Position numbers and translations under genes: made by a program | The notes under the pieces: model-generated | Told to the model about the DNA's origin: nothing | The model's database searches: none | Seen by the model: only the letters and a program-made list of their open reading frames with translations | In this document: positions 1 through 4,866 of the stretch, in pieces | How positions within the stretch are numbered: position 1 is the first letter of the stretch | Layout: each line of letters starts with the position of its first letter | Assembly: GCA_958403605.1 (NCBI GenBank) | Contig: CATXYA010000025.1 | Coordinates: 1 to 10,659, forward strand | DNA: 10,659 bases | Source: an uncultured Oscillospiraceae bacterium | Lineage (GTDB): Bacteria; Bacillota; Clostridia; Oscillospirales; Ruminococcaceae | Direction: 5' to 3'

Positions 1-1
1 G

Positions 2-391
2 CTCATCGCGGGCAGCTATACGCCGTTTTTGCTGCTTTTGCTGCGGGGCAGCATCTGGTGCGCGGTGCTGTGCTGCCTGCTGTGGGGCCTGGCGCTGGTG
101 GGCATCGGCCTCAACGCCGTCAGTGTGGACCGCTTCGCCAAGGTGTCAATGGTGCTGTACGTCGCCATGGGCTGGGCGGCGGTGTTCGCGCTGCCGCAGA
201 TGCTGCGCGCCTTGTCGCCGGGCGGCTTTGCGCTGCTGCTGGGCGGCGGGCTGTGCTACACGGGCGGCATCGCGTTCTACCGTCTCCAGCACCGCCTGCG
301 CTATATGCACGGCGTGTGGCATCTCTTCGTGCTGGCGGGCAGCGTGTTACATTACATCTGCATTTTAAAAGACGTCCTGCCCACCGTGTAA
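2..391 (+). CDS. trhA: Hemolysin III / PAQR-family membrane protein, 3' part
   Basis: The reading frame is open from base 2, so the 5' end lies outside the window; 129 codons are visible. The protein is almost wholly hydrophobic with several membrane segments. It begins with IAGSYTPF and ends with a YTGG-x4-FY block, then a histidine-rich segment (HGVWHLFVLAGS-x2-H). These are the family signatures of hemolysin III/PAQR proteins; the late histidines are thought to bind metal. The family (bacterial TrhA/YqfA) is linked to membrane-energy or lipid homeostasis, and the name hemolysin is historical. The stop is followed within a few bases by a GC-rich hairpin, so this is probably the last gene of its transcript. 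TTG at 29 is only an in-frame codon, not the real start. Family assignment is firm; physiological role is not. Confidence 0.88.
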   Translation, partial: LIAGSYTPFLLLLLRGSIWCAVLCCLLWGLALVGIGLNAVSVDRFAKVSMVLYVAMGWAAVFALPQMLRALSPGGFALLLGGGLCYTGGIAFYRLQHRLRYMHGVWHLFVLAGSVLHYICILKDVLPTV

Positions 392-393
392 CG

Positions 394-431
394 AAAAAAG
401 CAGGCCGCACCGGCATTGACGCCGGTGCGGC
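394..431. terminator. GC-rich hairpin behind the PAQR gene
   Basis: A perfect 11-bp stem, 404-414 with 421-431, closes a 6-base loop. Six A residues (394-399) lie on the left, so the T-run follows the stem on the minus strand; on the + strand only a short GATTT follows. It can end rightward PAQR transcription weakly, or leftward transcription better. The loop also supplies the -35 element of the next promoter. Confidence 0.5.
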
Positions 432-444
432 GATTTGCTATAAT
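416..444 (+). promoter_or_regulatory. Strong sigma-A-type promoter driving the structured repeat array
   Basis: TTGACG at 416-421 (five of six consensus bases) and TATAAT at 439-444 (perfect) are separated by 17 bp, with TGC directly before the -10 (extended -10). The expected start of transcription, about 7 bases past the -10, is near 451, exactly where the first palindromic module opens (450-457). No open reading frame with a ribosome binding site follows, so the product is probably RNA. Confidence 0.7.
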
Positions 445-590
445 GTCTTGGAGGCCGCCGCTGGCGCGGCAAAAGTAGCTGCCCTGCGGGCATCTACAGG
501 ACGGCTGTCGCCGTCCGGCCTTAGAACATTGTAACGGGCAACAATGCAGCAAGTGCATTGTTGTTGTAGCCCGCTTCGCGGGCGTCCCGT
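439..590 (+). repeat. Array unit 1 (modules A1 and B1)
   Basis: A1 (about 450-523) has hairpins 457-470 (GCCGC/GCGGC with TGGC loop), 475-497 (GTAGCTGCCC/GGGCATCTAC) and 499-516 (GGACGGC/GCCGTCC). Its middle hairpin has a sequence unlike the other copies yet pairs as well, with a single C-T mismatch. B1 (528-596) has hairpins 539-563 and 569-583. Confidence 0.85.
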
Positions 591-740
591 TATAATCTCC
601 CGGAGGCCGCCGCTGGCGCGGCTGACGGGCCGTGCAAAGCGCAGCCCGGGAACGGCTCCGCCGTCCGGCCTCCAAGCCATTGTACCATGCAAAACCGCAG
701 CCAGTGCGGTTTTGTGGAAGCCGCTGGCGCGGCGTCATGG
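591..740 (+). repeat. Array unit 2 (modules A2 and B2), the most divergent copy
   Basis: A2 has outer stem 602-608 with 667-673 and a middle hairpin 627-635/639-647. B2 (679-746) has a changed outer stem, CCATG/CATGG instead of ACGGG/CCCGT, with three compensatory pairs. Its hairpins are CAAAACCGCA/TGCGGTTTTG (690-699/705-714) and GCCGC/GCGGC with a TGGC loop (720-733), the latter matching the first hairpin of module A. Confidence 0.85.
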
Positions 741-889
741 TATAATAACCTAAGGCCGCCGCTGGCGCGGCGTACGGGCCGTGCTACGCACGTCCCTGGA
801 CGGCTGTCGCCGTCCGGCCTTAGAACATTGTAACGGGCAACAATGCAGCAAGTGCATTGTTGTTGTGGCCCGCTTCGCGGGCGTCCCGT
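741..889 (+). repeat. Array unit 3 (modules A3 and B3)
   Basis: A3 has outer stem TAAGGCC/GGCCTTA (751-757/816-822) and hairpins 758-771, 776-796 and 798-815. B3 (827-895) is almost identical to B1, with hairpins 838-862 and 868-882. Confidence 0.85.
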
Positions 890-1045
890 TATAATCTCCC
901 GAAGGCCGCCGCTGGCGCGGCCGACGGGCCGTGCTGCGCACGTCCCTGGACGGCTGTCGCTGTCCGGCCTTAGAACATTGTAACGGGCAAAACCGCAGTA
1001 AATGCGGTTTTGTTGTGGCCCGCTTCGCGGGCGTCCCGTTATAAT
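890..1045 (+). repeat. Array unit 4 (modules A4 and B4), next to tRNA-Ser
   Basis: A4 has outer stem AAGGCC/GGCCTT (902-907/966-971); base 961 is T where other copies have C, turning a G-C pair into G-T. B4 has outer stem 977-987/1035-1045 and hairpins 988-1012 (the CAAAACCGCA type) and 1018-1032. The closing TATAAT ends 26 bases before the tRNA. Confidence 0.85.
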
Positions 1046-1071
1046 ATCTTCCCTTTGCTGCTCAATTATAT

Positions 1072-1163
1072 GGAGATGTACTCAAGCTGGTCGAAGAGGT
1101 CGCACTCGAAATGCGATAGGGCCTTAACGGGTCGCTAGGGTTCGAATCCCTACATCTCCGCCA
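1072..1163 (+). tRNA. tRNA-Ser, anticodon CGA
   Basis: The acceptor stem GGAGATG (1072-1078) pairs with CATCTCC (1153-1159), followed by discriminator G and an encoded CCA (1161-1163). The anticodon stem TCGCA/TGCGA encloses the loop CTCGAAA, giving anticodon CGA, which reads UCG serine codons. A long variable arm (pairing GGCC with GGTC) is typical of serine tRNAs, and the T arm GGGTTCGAATCCC is standard. The full molecule is 92 bases including CCA. It lies directly downstream of the structured array and directly upstream of decayed mobile DNA, as expected for a tRNA used as an integration site. Confidence 0.96.
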
Positions 1164-1167
1164 AGAT

Positions 1168-1210
1168 AAGTTGACAAGTTTTCCAAGAAGAACTTGTCAA
1201 CTTTTTCTTT
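1168..1210 (+). terminator. Rho-independent terminator of tRNA-Ser
   Basis: A perfect 13-bp stem (1168-1180 with 1191-1203) with a 10-base loop is followed by TTTCTTT. It sits four bases after the CCA end and would close the tRNA transcript, and the array transcript too if that reads through. Confidence 0.88.
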
Positions 1211-1301
1211 ATCCATGCGGGTTTGCGGAATTTTAAGCAGTTTAAGCAGAAAAGAAGATGAGGATTTAAACCCACACGAAAACAGAACATGAACTATTTG
1301 A

Positions 1302-1337
1302 GGCACGATGGCTATAAAAGGCTATTGTGCCTTTTTT
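1302..1337 (+). terminator. Terminator behind a lost gene
   Basis: A 12-bp stem (1302-1313 with 1320-1331, including G-T pairs) has a 6-base loop and six T residues (1332-1337). It follows, by 11 bases, the TGA (1288-1290) of a short open frame beginning after a stop at 1167-1169 (ATG at 1215, 25 codons). That tail resembles no protein I know and has no clear ribosome binding site; it may be the last codons of an otherwise deleted gene. Confidence 0.75.
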
Positions 1338-1371
1338 ATGTCCAAATTTCCGATGAAAGAGGTTATAAACC

Positions 1372-1869
1372 ATGAGTTGCTTTGAAAAGAGCGAGCAAAT
1401 CACAACAGGCCTTCGAAAATCCTTTCAAACTGCCGATTGCAAAATGGCGAACCGAGTCTGTTACGGATACGATGCACAGTCTGACGGTGAACTCACCGTC
1501 AACGAAACCGAGGCCATAATTGTCCGCTGGATTTTCGACCGTTACCTCGCCGGGGACAGCCTTGGGGAAATCGCCGCAGGTTTGGAGAAGCAGGGAATCC
1601 TCTCTCCCACTGGAAAAGCCAAGTGGAGTCGTGAATCCATCTCCAAACTCCTGTCCAACGAAAAATACACCGGCGTGGTGTTGCTTCAAAAGACAATGAG
1701 TGTTTGCGGTACGCAGTTCCAGAACGACGGAGAGTTGGCGAAAGTATTGGTCAAAAACCACCACGACGCCATCATCCCTGCCGAGGACTTTGAAAAGGTG
1801 CAGCGACTTAAGCAGGAACGCTCGAAAGAGCCCTCGCAGGAGTTCAGCATGAAATTGTCGATTGGCTGA
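1372..1869 (+). pseudogene. Large serine recombinase remnant (recombinase domain only)
   Basis: The 165-residue product matches only the middle of a large serine recombinase. Residues about 5-105 carry the recombinase-domain pattern (NETEAIIVRWIFDRYL, then SLGEIAAGLEKQGI, then SRESISKLLSNEKYTG). The segment NHHDAIIPAEDFEKVQ is what normally precedes the zinc ribbon. The N-terminal resolvase domain with the catalytic serine is absent, the frame upstream of 1372 is closed by stops, and the zinc ribbon and coiled coil are also missing. Full-length relatives are usually about 450-550 residues. GAAAGAGG lies 9 bases before the ATG, so a fragment could be translated, but it could not recombine DNA. 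It is probably the relic of the enzyme that inserted this island beside tRNA-Ser. Confidence 0.85.
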
Positions 1870-1895
1870 TTACTATGGTAGAAATCCAAATTTTG

Positions 1896-1904
1896 TGCTA
1901 TAAT
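1896..1904 (+). promoter_or_regulatory. Extended -10 promoter of the HEPN-like gene
   Basis: TGC at 1896-1898 directly precedes a perfect TATAAT at 1899-1904. The best-placed -35 (around 1876-1881, TGGTAG) is poor, which extended -10 promoters tolerate. A 7-bp inverted repeat, TATGGTA (1874-1880) and TACCATA (1919-1925), flanks the promoter and could be an operator. The gene starts 35 bases downstream of the -10. Confidence 0.6.
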
Positions 1905-1938
1905 CGACTTGATAAAAGTACCATAAGGAGGACGGGAA

Positions 1939-3252
1939 ATGGAGTCAGGCCTGGTTTGCTCTCCCAATCAAGCGATAGTAGTTCCAAGTGATAGGGATTT
2001 GAGTTTATTCCAAGAGCGGTTCTCTTACATTAGAGAGGATTTGCGTGACAGCCCATATGTTCTTGAAACACTACGGGTCTTGTCCGTGGGTGGATATCGT
2101 AGTGCCATTGGTTCATTCTGGAATGCAGTTGTCGATGATTTGCGCAATAAGATAACCTTTAGAAGCTTGACCATGTTTAATAAGGAAATGAAACCAGCAC
2201 ACACGATTTCCAAATATGAAGATTTCCAAGATTATGTGAATGATGAGATGCTGATAGATGGTGCATATAAGATTGGAGTGATTGGATGGGAAGCGCATAA
2301 AGTTCTTAAACAGGCGAAAGAGACTCGGCATATTTTTGATGGGCATCCCAGAAGTTCTGAGCCGGGTGTCTTAAAAGCTCTGTCAATGATGGAGGACTGT
2401 ATAAAATATGTATTGAGCCAAGAATATCCCCCTCAGATTATTGACATAGATGATTATATCAATAATATGGGCTGTGGAGATTTTGATAGAAATGAGTTTA
2501 GTATATCAGATGCAATTTCAGACTTGCCTGATATTTATAAAACAGAACTAGTCAACCGGCTGTTCAACTCCTATATAAATGATAGTTGCTCCTCTATATT
2601 GCGTTCAAATATTGAGGTAGTTGCTCCCATTCTATGGAGGGTGTTACCCAAAGAAACTGCAATTCAAGTTTCACACAGAGTTGATCAAGAAATTGCAAAA
2701 GGGAACATTGTGGCGACCGATTATGCCTTTGCCTTTATTGGCCTTGTAGGATCAAAGAAGTATCTGACAACTCGTGCGAGAAAATACCAAATCGCACCTT
2801 ATATACAAAAGCTCATTGACCACCTCGATGTTTTTTCGACCGAGAATGCGTGCGTTGATGAATTGAGCAGATATGCTGGATATATTCCACGGGAATTGGT
2901 CCCTGATTATGTAAAAGGGTTGACTCAAACTTACGTGGGTCATGTTGGCGGCAGTGCTAACTATTCGCGAACAGATTTTTATGCTAATGGAGCGGCAGTT
3001 AAAATTCCTCAAATGTTTGAGAAATTTGATGACGAGTCTGCACACGCATTTATAGACACCATTAAATCAAACGTAGTGTTGCAACAGCGAATTCAGAGCA
3101 ATGTAAAGTTACGAAGGCTACGGAATCTCGGGGAAATTGTTTATCGAAGAATTTCTGAAAATTTTGATGAGAAAGATTTTTTGGAAATCCTCCTTGATGA
3201 AGAACGAGAAAAAGAATTCTTCCAAACGATTAAAACATTAACCCCAAGATAG
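1939..3252 (+). CDS. Uncharacterised 437-residue protein with HEPN-like N-terminal domain
   Basis: The ATG at 1939 has AAGGAGG at 1925-1931, 7 bases upstream. The N-terminal third (residues about 25-160) is helical: a segment near 50-70 (GGYRSAIGSFWNAVVDDLRN) recalls the helices of HEPN-type folds. Residues 129-136 (TRHIFDGH) contain R130-x5-H136, which fits the R-x4-6-H catalytic motif of HEPN ribonucleases, here without the usual Asn after Arg. Residues 165-437 are a mainly helical region I do not recognise, ending in an acidic, charged tail. No signal peptide or membrane segment is seen, so it is cytosolic. It is a single gene with its own promoter, and its composition is clearly more AT-rich than the flanking chromosome, which implies transfer. 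HEPN proteins are often RNA-cleaving effectors in phage defence; that role here is inference. Coding status is firm, function open. Confidence 0.85.
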   Translation: MESGLVCSPNQAIVVPSDRDLSLFQERFSYIREDLRDSPYVLETLRVLSVGGYRSAIGSFWNAVVDDLRNKITFRSLTMFNKEMKPAHTISKYEDFQDYVNDEMLIDGAYKIGVIGWEAHKVLKQAKETRHIFDGHPRSSEPGVLKALSMMEDCIKYVLSQEYPPQIIDIDDYINNMGCGDFDRNEFSISDAISDLPDIYKTELVNRLFNSYINDSCSSILRSNIEVVAPILWRVLPKETAIQVSHRVDQEIAKGNIVATDYAFAFIGLVGSKKYLTTRARKYQIAPYIQKLIDHLDVFSTENACVDELSRYAGYIPRELVPDYVKGLTQTYVGHVGGSANYSRTDFYANGAAVKIPQMFEKFDDESAHAFIDTIKSNVVLQQRIQSNVKLRRLRNLGEIVYRRISENFDEKDFLEILLDEEREKEFFQTIKTLTPR

Positions 3253-3311
3253 ACCATGTTAGTTCAAATCCCCATCTGCAAATCGAATAACAACGGAATC
3301 CAGCGAAGCTC

Positions 3312-3367
3312 ACATAAAAGCCAGGAAAAAATAGATGCCATGTCTATTTTGTCCTGGCTTTTTATGT
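3312..3367. terminator. Long bidirectional terminator after the HEPN-like gene
   Basis: A nearly perfect stem of about 24 bp joins 3312-3335 and 3343-3367 with one mismatch and one bulge; the GCCAGGA/TCCTGGC core is followed by a T-run (3359-3363), with A residues on the opposite side. It ends the HEPN-like transcript and isolates it from the next gene. Confidence 0.88.
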
Positions 3368-3419
3368 TATATTGGTAGAGAAGACAGGCGTTTGTTGTTG
3401 TATAAAAAGGAGTTCCTCC

Positions 3420-4073
3420 ATGGAAATCAAAGATCACGTGATAAAACAGTGTCTTAAAAATGTTTACTTTATCACAGGGACGCCCTGTGGCGGAAAAACG
3501 ACCATTTCACGGGCGTTATCAGCAAAATATGGCTTTGTCCTTTATGACGTGGATGAAGAATTTTCGAAACATAAGAGTTTGTCCAATCGGATCGCCCAGC
3601 CCGCAATGAATCAGGAATTTGCCAACGCCGATGAATTCTTTTTAAGACCTGATACGAAATATGCCAAGTGGCTTGTGGACAGCATCCGGGAACAGTTGGA
3701 TTTTGTGATAACAGATCTCATCAGGATGGCGCAAGACAAAACGGTTGTTTGTGATTTGCATTTGTCTTTGGAAGAAGCCGCGCAGATCACGGATCCGTCC
3801 CATATCGTTTTTCTGATCAGGGACCCGAAAAACATCATGGAGGATTACTGCAACAGGCCGGATCACGAAGATTTCACGCAGTTTCTCAACAGTGCGTCCG
3901 ATCCAGGCCGTGCCAAAGCCAACTGTGAAAAAACACTTGAACGGATCAACAGAGAAAAATACGAGTCGATCAAGAAGAGTCCCTATTTTTGGATCGAAAG
4001 AGACGGCGGCCGTACGGTAGAAAAAACACTGCGGATGGTAGAAAAACATTTTGGGCTTGAGTCGATGCCCTGA
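3420..4073 (+). CDS. P-loop kinase-like protein (217 aa)
   Basis: The start is ATG 3420, with AAGGAG ending at 3412, 7 bases upstream; an in-frame TTG at 3372 has no ribosome binding site. A Walker A loop lies at residues 20-27 (GTPCGGKT), right after a hydrophobic strand. It is followed by YDVDEEF, placed like the D-x-D of shikimate-kinase-type folds, a second strand VVCDLHL and then VFLIRDPKN. This is a small P-loop kinase or NTPase; the substrate cannot be read from the sequence. A possible -10 (TATATT, 3368-3373) lies just past the preceding terminator, but no good -35 is seen. The gene stands alone between two terminators in a region of foreign-looking composition, so it may be island cargo such as a small-molecule or drug phosphotransferase; that is speculative. 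Confidence 0.82.
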   Translation: MEIKDHVIKQCLKNVYFITGTPCGGKTTISRALSAKYGFVLYDVDEEFSKHKSLSNRIAQPAMNQEFANADEFFLRPDTKYAKWLVDSIREQLDFVITDLIRMAQDKTVVCDLHLSLEEAAQITDPSHIVFLIRDPKNIMEDYCNRPDHEDFTQFLNSASDPGRAKANCEKTLERINREKYESIKKSPYFWIERDGGRTVEKTLRMVEKHFGLESMP

Positions 4074-4139
4074 CACAACCAGCAAGATTCTTATCAGGTT
4101 CTTAATTCACTGCTGTTTTGGCCGTTCGCAGAGAAAGAC

Positions 4140-4178
4140 CCGCCTGGAAGCAAGCGTTCCAGGCGGACCTCCTTTTTT
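4140..4178 (+). terminator. Probable terminator of the P-loop kinase gene
   Basis: A 10-bp stem (4140-4149 with 4157-4166) with a 7-base loop is followed, after ACCTCC, by six T residues (4173-4178). The six-base gap before the T-run makes it less than ideal. It could also serve the convergent minus-strand DUF2442 gene. Confidence 0.6.
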
Positions 4179-4182
4179 GCCG

Positions 4183-4293
4183 TTACGGGGTCGATCCCCT
4201 CTTGCGTTCCATGCGCGTGAGAGGGCCCTGTTTGATTCTGGTGAGCTGGGCCTGGGGCAGCCCGGCCTCCTTGCGGAGGGCGGGCAATTTCAG
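4183..4293 (-). pseudogene. Possible remnant of an XRE-type HTH regulator
   Basis: Minus-strand codons from 4293 to a TAA at 4183-4185 read LKLPALRKEAGLPQAQL followed by TRIKQGP. The first part resembles helices 1-2 of XRE regulators and the second resembles the end of the recognition helix (typically ..SRIEQG), as if about ten residues between were deleted. It lacks a good start codon and overlaps the DUF2442 stop by a few bases in another frame. It might be the decayed partner of that gene. Short and unconfirmed. Confidence 0.25.
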
Positions 4294-4547
4294 GTATGGC
4301 GGCCATGCTCCTGATAAGGGACACTGTCTTCGTAGAGCTCATGTGGGGCCACGTCTTGGCCGCCCGCCCACTCCACAGTGCGTCCGCGCGGGCGCACGGA
4401 AGCGAAAAAGGCTTCGTTTTGCAGTTGGCCAAACCAATGGCCGGAGATATAGGGGGAAACGTCGAATATCTTTGTTTCCCCGGTCTCGAATTTGATCTTC
4501 AGCTGATGCCTTGCAAGCGGGGCCACTTCTAAAACTTTGGGTGTCAT
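4290..4547 (-). CDS. DUF2442 domain protein (85 aa)
   Basis: ATG at 4547 has AAAGGAGG five bases upstream and a good promoter behind it. The product shows the DUF2442 pattern along its length: VLEVAPL near the start, FETGE (20-24), FDVSPY (28-33), VEW (58-60), D65 and LYE (71-73), with family-typical size. DUF2442 proteins are small, of unknown function, and often sit beside DUF4160 or HTH genes in toxin-antitoxin-like pairs. Here no intact partner is present: downstream is only a possible HTH remnant, and upstream a divergent truncated hicB. An antitoxin-like or DNA-binding role is therefore only suggested by context. Confidence 0.85.
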   Translation of the reverse strand: MTPKVLEVAPLARHQLKIKFETGETKIFDVSPYISGHWFGQLQNEAFFASVRPRGRTVEWAGGQDVAPHELYEDSVPYQEHGRHT

Positions 4548-4570
4548 GTGACCCTCCTTTCTCTGCCTCT

Positions 4571-4599
4571 GTTATATCAAATTTCAGTGAACTTATCAA
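4571..4599 (-). promoter_or_regulatory. Promoter of the DUF2442 gene
   Basis: Read on the minus strand, TTGATA (4599-4594) and TATAAC (4576-4571) are separated by 17 bp, each close to the sigma-A consensus. The -10 is about 24 bases from the start codon, a normal leader length. Confidence 0.65.
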
Positions 4600-4603
4600 T
4601 CTG

Positions 4604-4632
4604 CGACAACGAAAGGAAATCTGATTTTGTCG
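4604..4632. promoter_or_regulatory. Inverted repeat between two divergent promoters (possible operator)
   Basis: CGACAA (4604-4609) and TTGTCG (4627-4632) form a 6-bp inverted repeat with a 17-base gap. It lies between the DUF2442 and hicB promoters. HicB antitoxins repress their own promoters through such palindromes, so this may have been an autoregulatory site. Confidence 0.3.
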
Positions 4633-4639
4633 TTTCACC

Positions 4640-4667
4640 TTGATGATACAACTTGAGATATTATAAA
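4640..4667 (+). promoter_or_regulatory. Promoter of the truncated hicB
   Basis: TTGATG (4640-4645) and TATAAA (4662-4667) lie 16 bp apart, about 50 bases before the hicB ATG. Both boxes are near consensus. Confidence 0.55.
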
Positions 4668-4719
4668 CATATCTTAAAAATACGTGGAAAACCCTCCCAC
4701 TGAAAAGGAGGCGACGATT

Positions 4720-4809
4720 ATGGCAAAATACGTTTATCTCGCCGTATTCACCCCGGAGGAGGAAGGATCCTCCATCAACTTTCCGGACTTGGAGAACTGC
4801 TTCACCTTC
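4720..4809 (+). pseudogene. hicB: HicB-type antitoxin, truncated to its N-terminus
   Basis: ATG 4720 is preceded by AAAAGGAGG, 8 bases upstream. The first 28 or so codons read like the start of HicB (MAKYVYLAVFTPEEEG, then INFPDLENCFT). HicB normally continues with a Q-G-D-x3-EA-type segment and a DNA-binding domain, about 70-140 residues in all. Here the similarity stops at about 4804-4809 and the frame runs into a terminator hairpin and then backwards through the neighbouring operon. No hicA toxin is found on either side. The antitoxin's DNA-binding and toxin-binding parts are lost, so this is a relic whose break marks the right edge of the foreign block. Confidence 0.75.
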
Positions 4810-4856
4810 AAAAAATGGCGCCAAGCCGTGGATTTCACGGATCGGCGCCATTTTTT
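4810..4856. terminator. Strong bidirectional terminator of the kinase-regulator-glycosidase operon
   Basis: A 13-bp perfect stem, A6TGGCGCC at 4810-4822 with GGCGCCAT6 at 4844-4856, encloses a second hairpin (CCGTG 4826-4830 with CACGG 4836-4840). T-runs follow on both strands. It starts 11 bases past the glycosidase stop on the minus strand. Confidence 0.92.
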
Positions 4857-4866
4857 GTCCCTGGCC

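Larger units (their letters stand above)
439..1045 (+). repeat. Tandem array of four ~150-bp units, each two multibranched palindromes
   Basis: TATAAT recurs at 439, 591, 741, 890 and 1040, giving unit lengths of 152, 150, 149 and 150. Each unit is module A then module B. Module A has an outer stem (for example 751-757 with 816-822) enclosing three hairpins, a four-way junction. Module B has an 11-bp outer stem (528-538/586-596, 679-689/736-746, 827-837/885-895, 977-987/1035-1045) enclosing two hairpins, a three-way junction. The stems are kept while their sequences change, which is unlike decaying repeats. Short ORFs crossing the array have no ribosome binding sites and no recognisable protein, so this 680-base gap between genes is taken as non-coding. 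Confidence 0.9.
451..1045 (+). ncRNA. Candidate structured RNA made of alternating four-way and three-way junctions
   Basis: This is an inference from three observations. First, a near-consensus promoter at 416-444 points into the array and would start RNA at the edge of module A1. Second, stems covary between copies: the B outer stem is ATTGTAACGGG/CCCGTTATAAT in three copies but ATTGTACCATG/CATGGTATAAT in the second, and the first B hairpin alternates CAACAATGCA and CAAAACCGCA, each with its exact partner. Third, G-T pairs recur on the + strand (such as 531 with 593), which are valid G-U pairs in rightward RNA but A-C mismatches in leftward RNA. No internal T-run terminator is seen, so the RNA may read on through tRNA-Ser to 1210. 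I recognise no known RNA family. A transposable palindromic DNA element is the main alternative. Confidence 0.5.

Noticed and set aside
58..941. Several open frames on both strands through the repeat array
   Set aside because: They are Arg/Ala/Pro-rich products of GC-rich repeats, lack ribosome binding sites and repeat the same peptide because the DNA repeats.
439..1045. CRISPR array
   Set aside because: The period is about 150 bp, there are no short identical repeats with unique spacers, and no cas genes are nearby; the whole unit is repeated and internally palindromic.
439..1045. Integron attC cassette array
   Set aside because: No cassette genes lie between the palindromes, no integrase is present, and the typical attC core sites are not seen.
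1124..1306. Minus-strand 60-codon frame
   Set aside because: It reads antisense through the tRNA-Ser 3' half and its terminator, a common source of spurious short proteins.
3372..3419. Longer N-terminus for the P-loop kinase
   Set aside because: It would need a TTG start next to a terminator without a ribosome binding site, while ATG 3420 has a well-placed AAGGAG.
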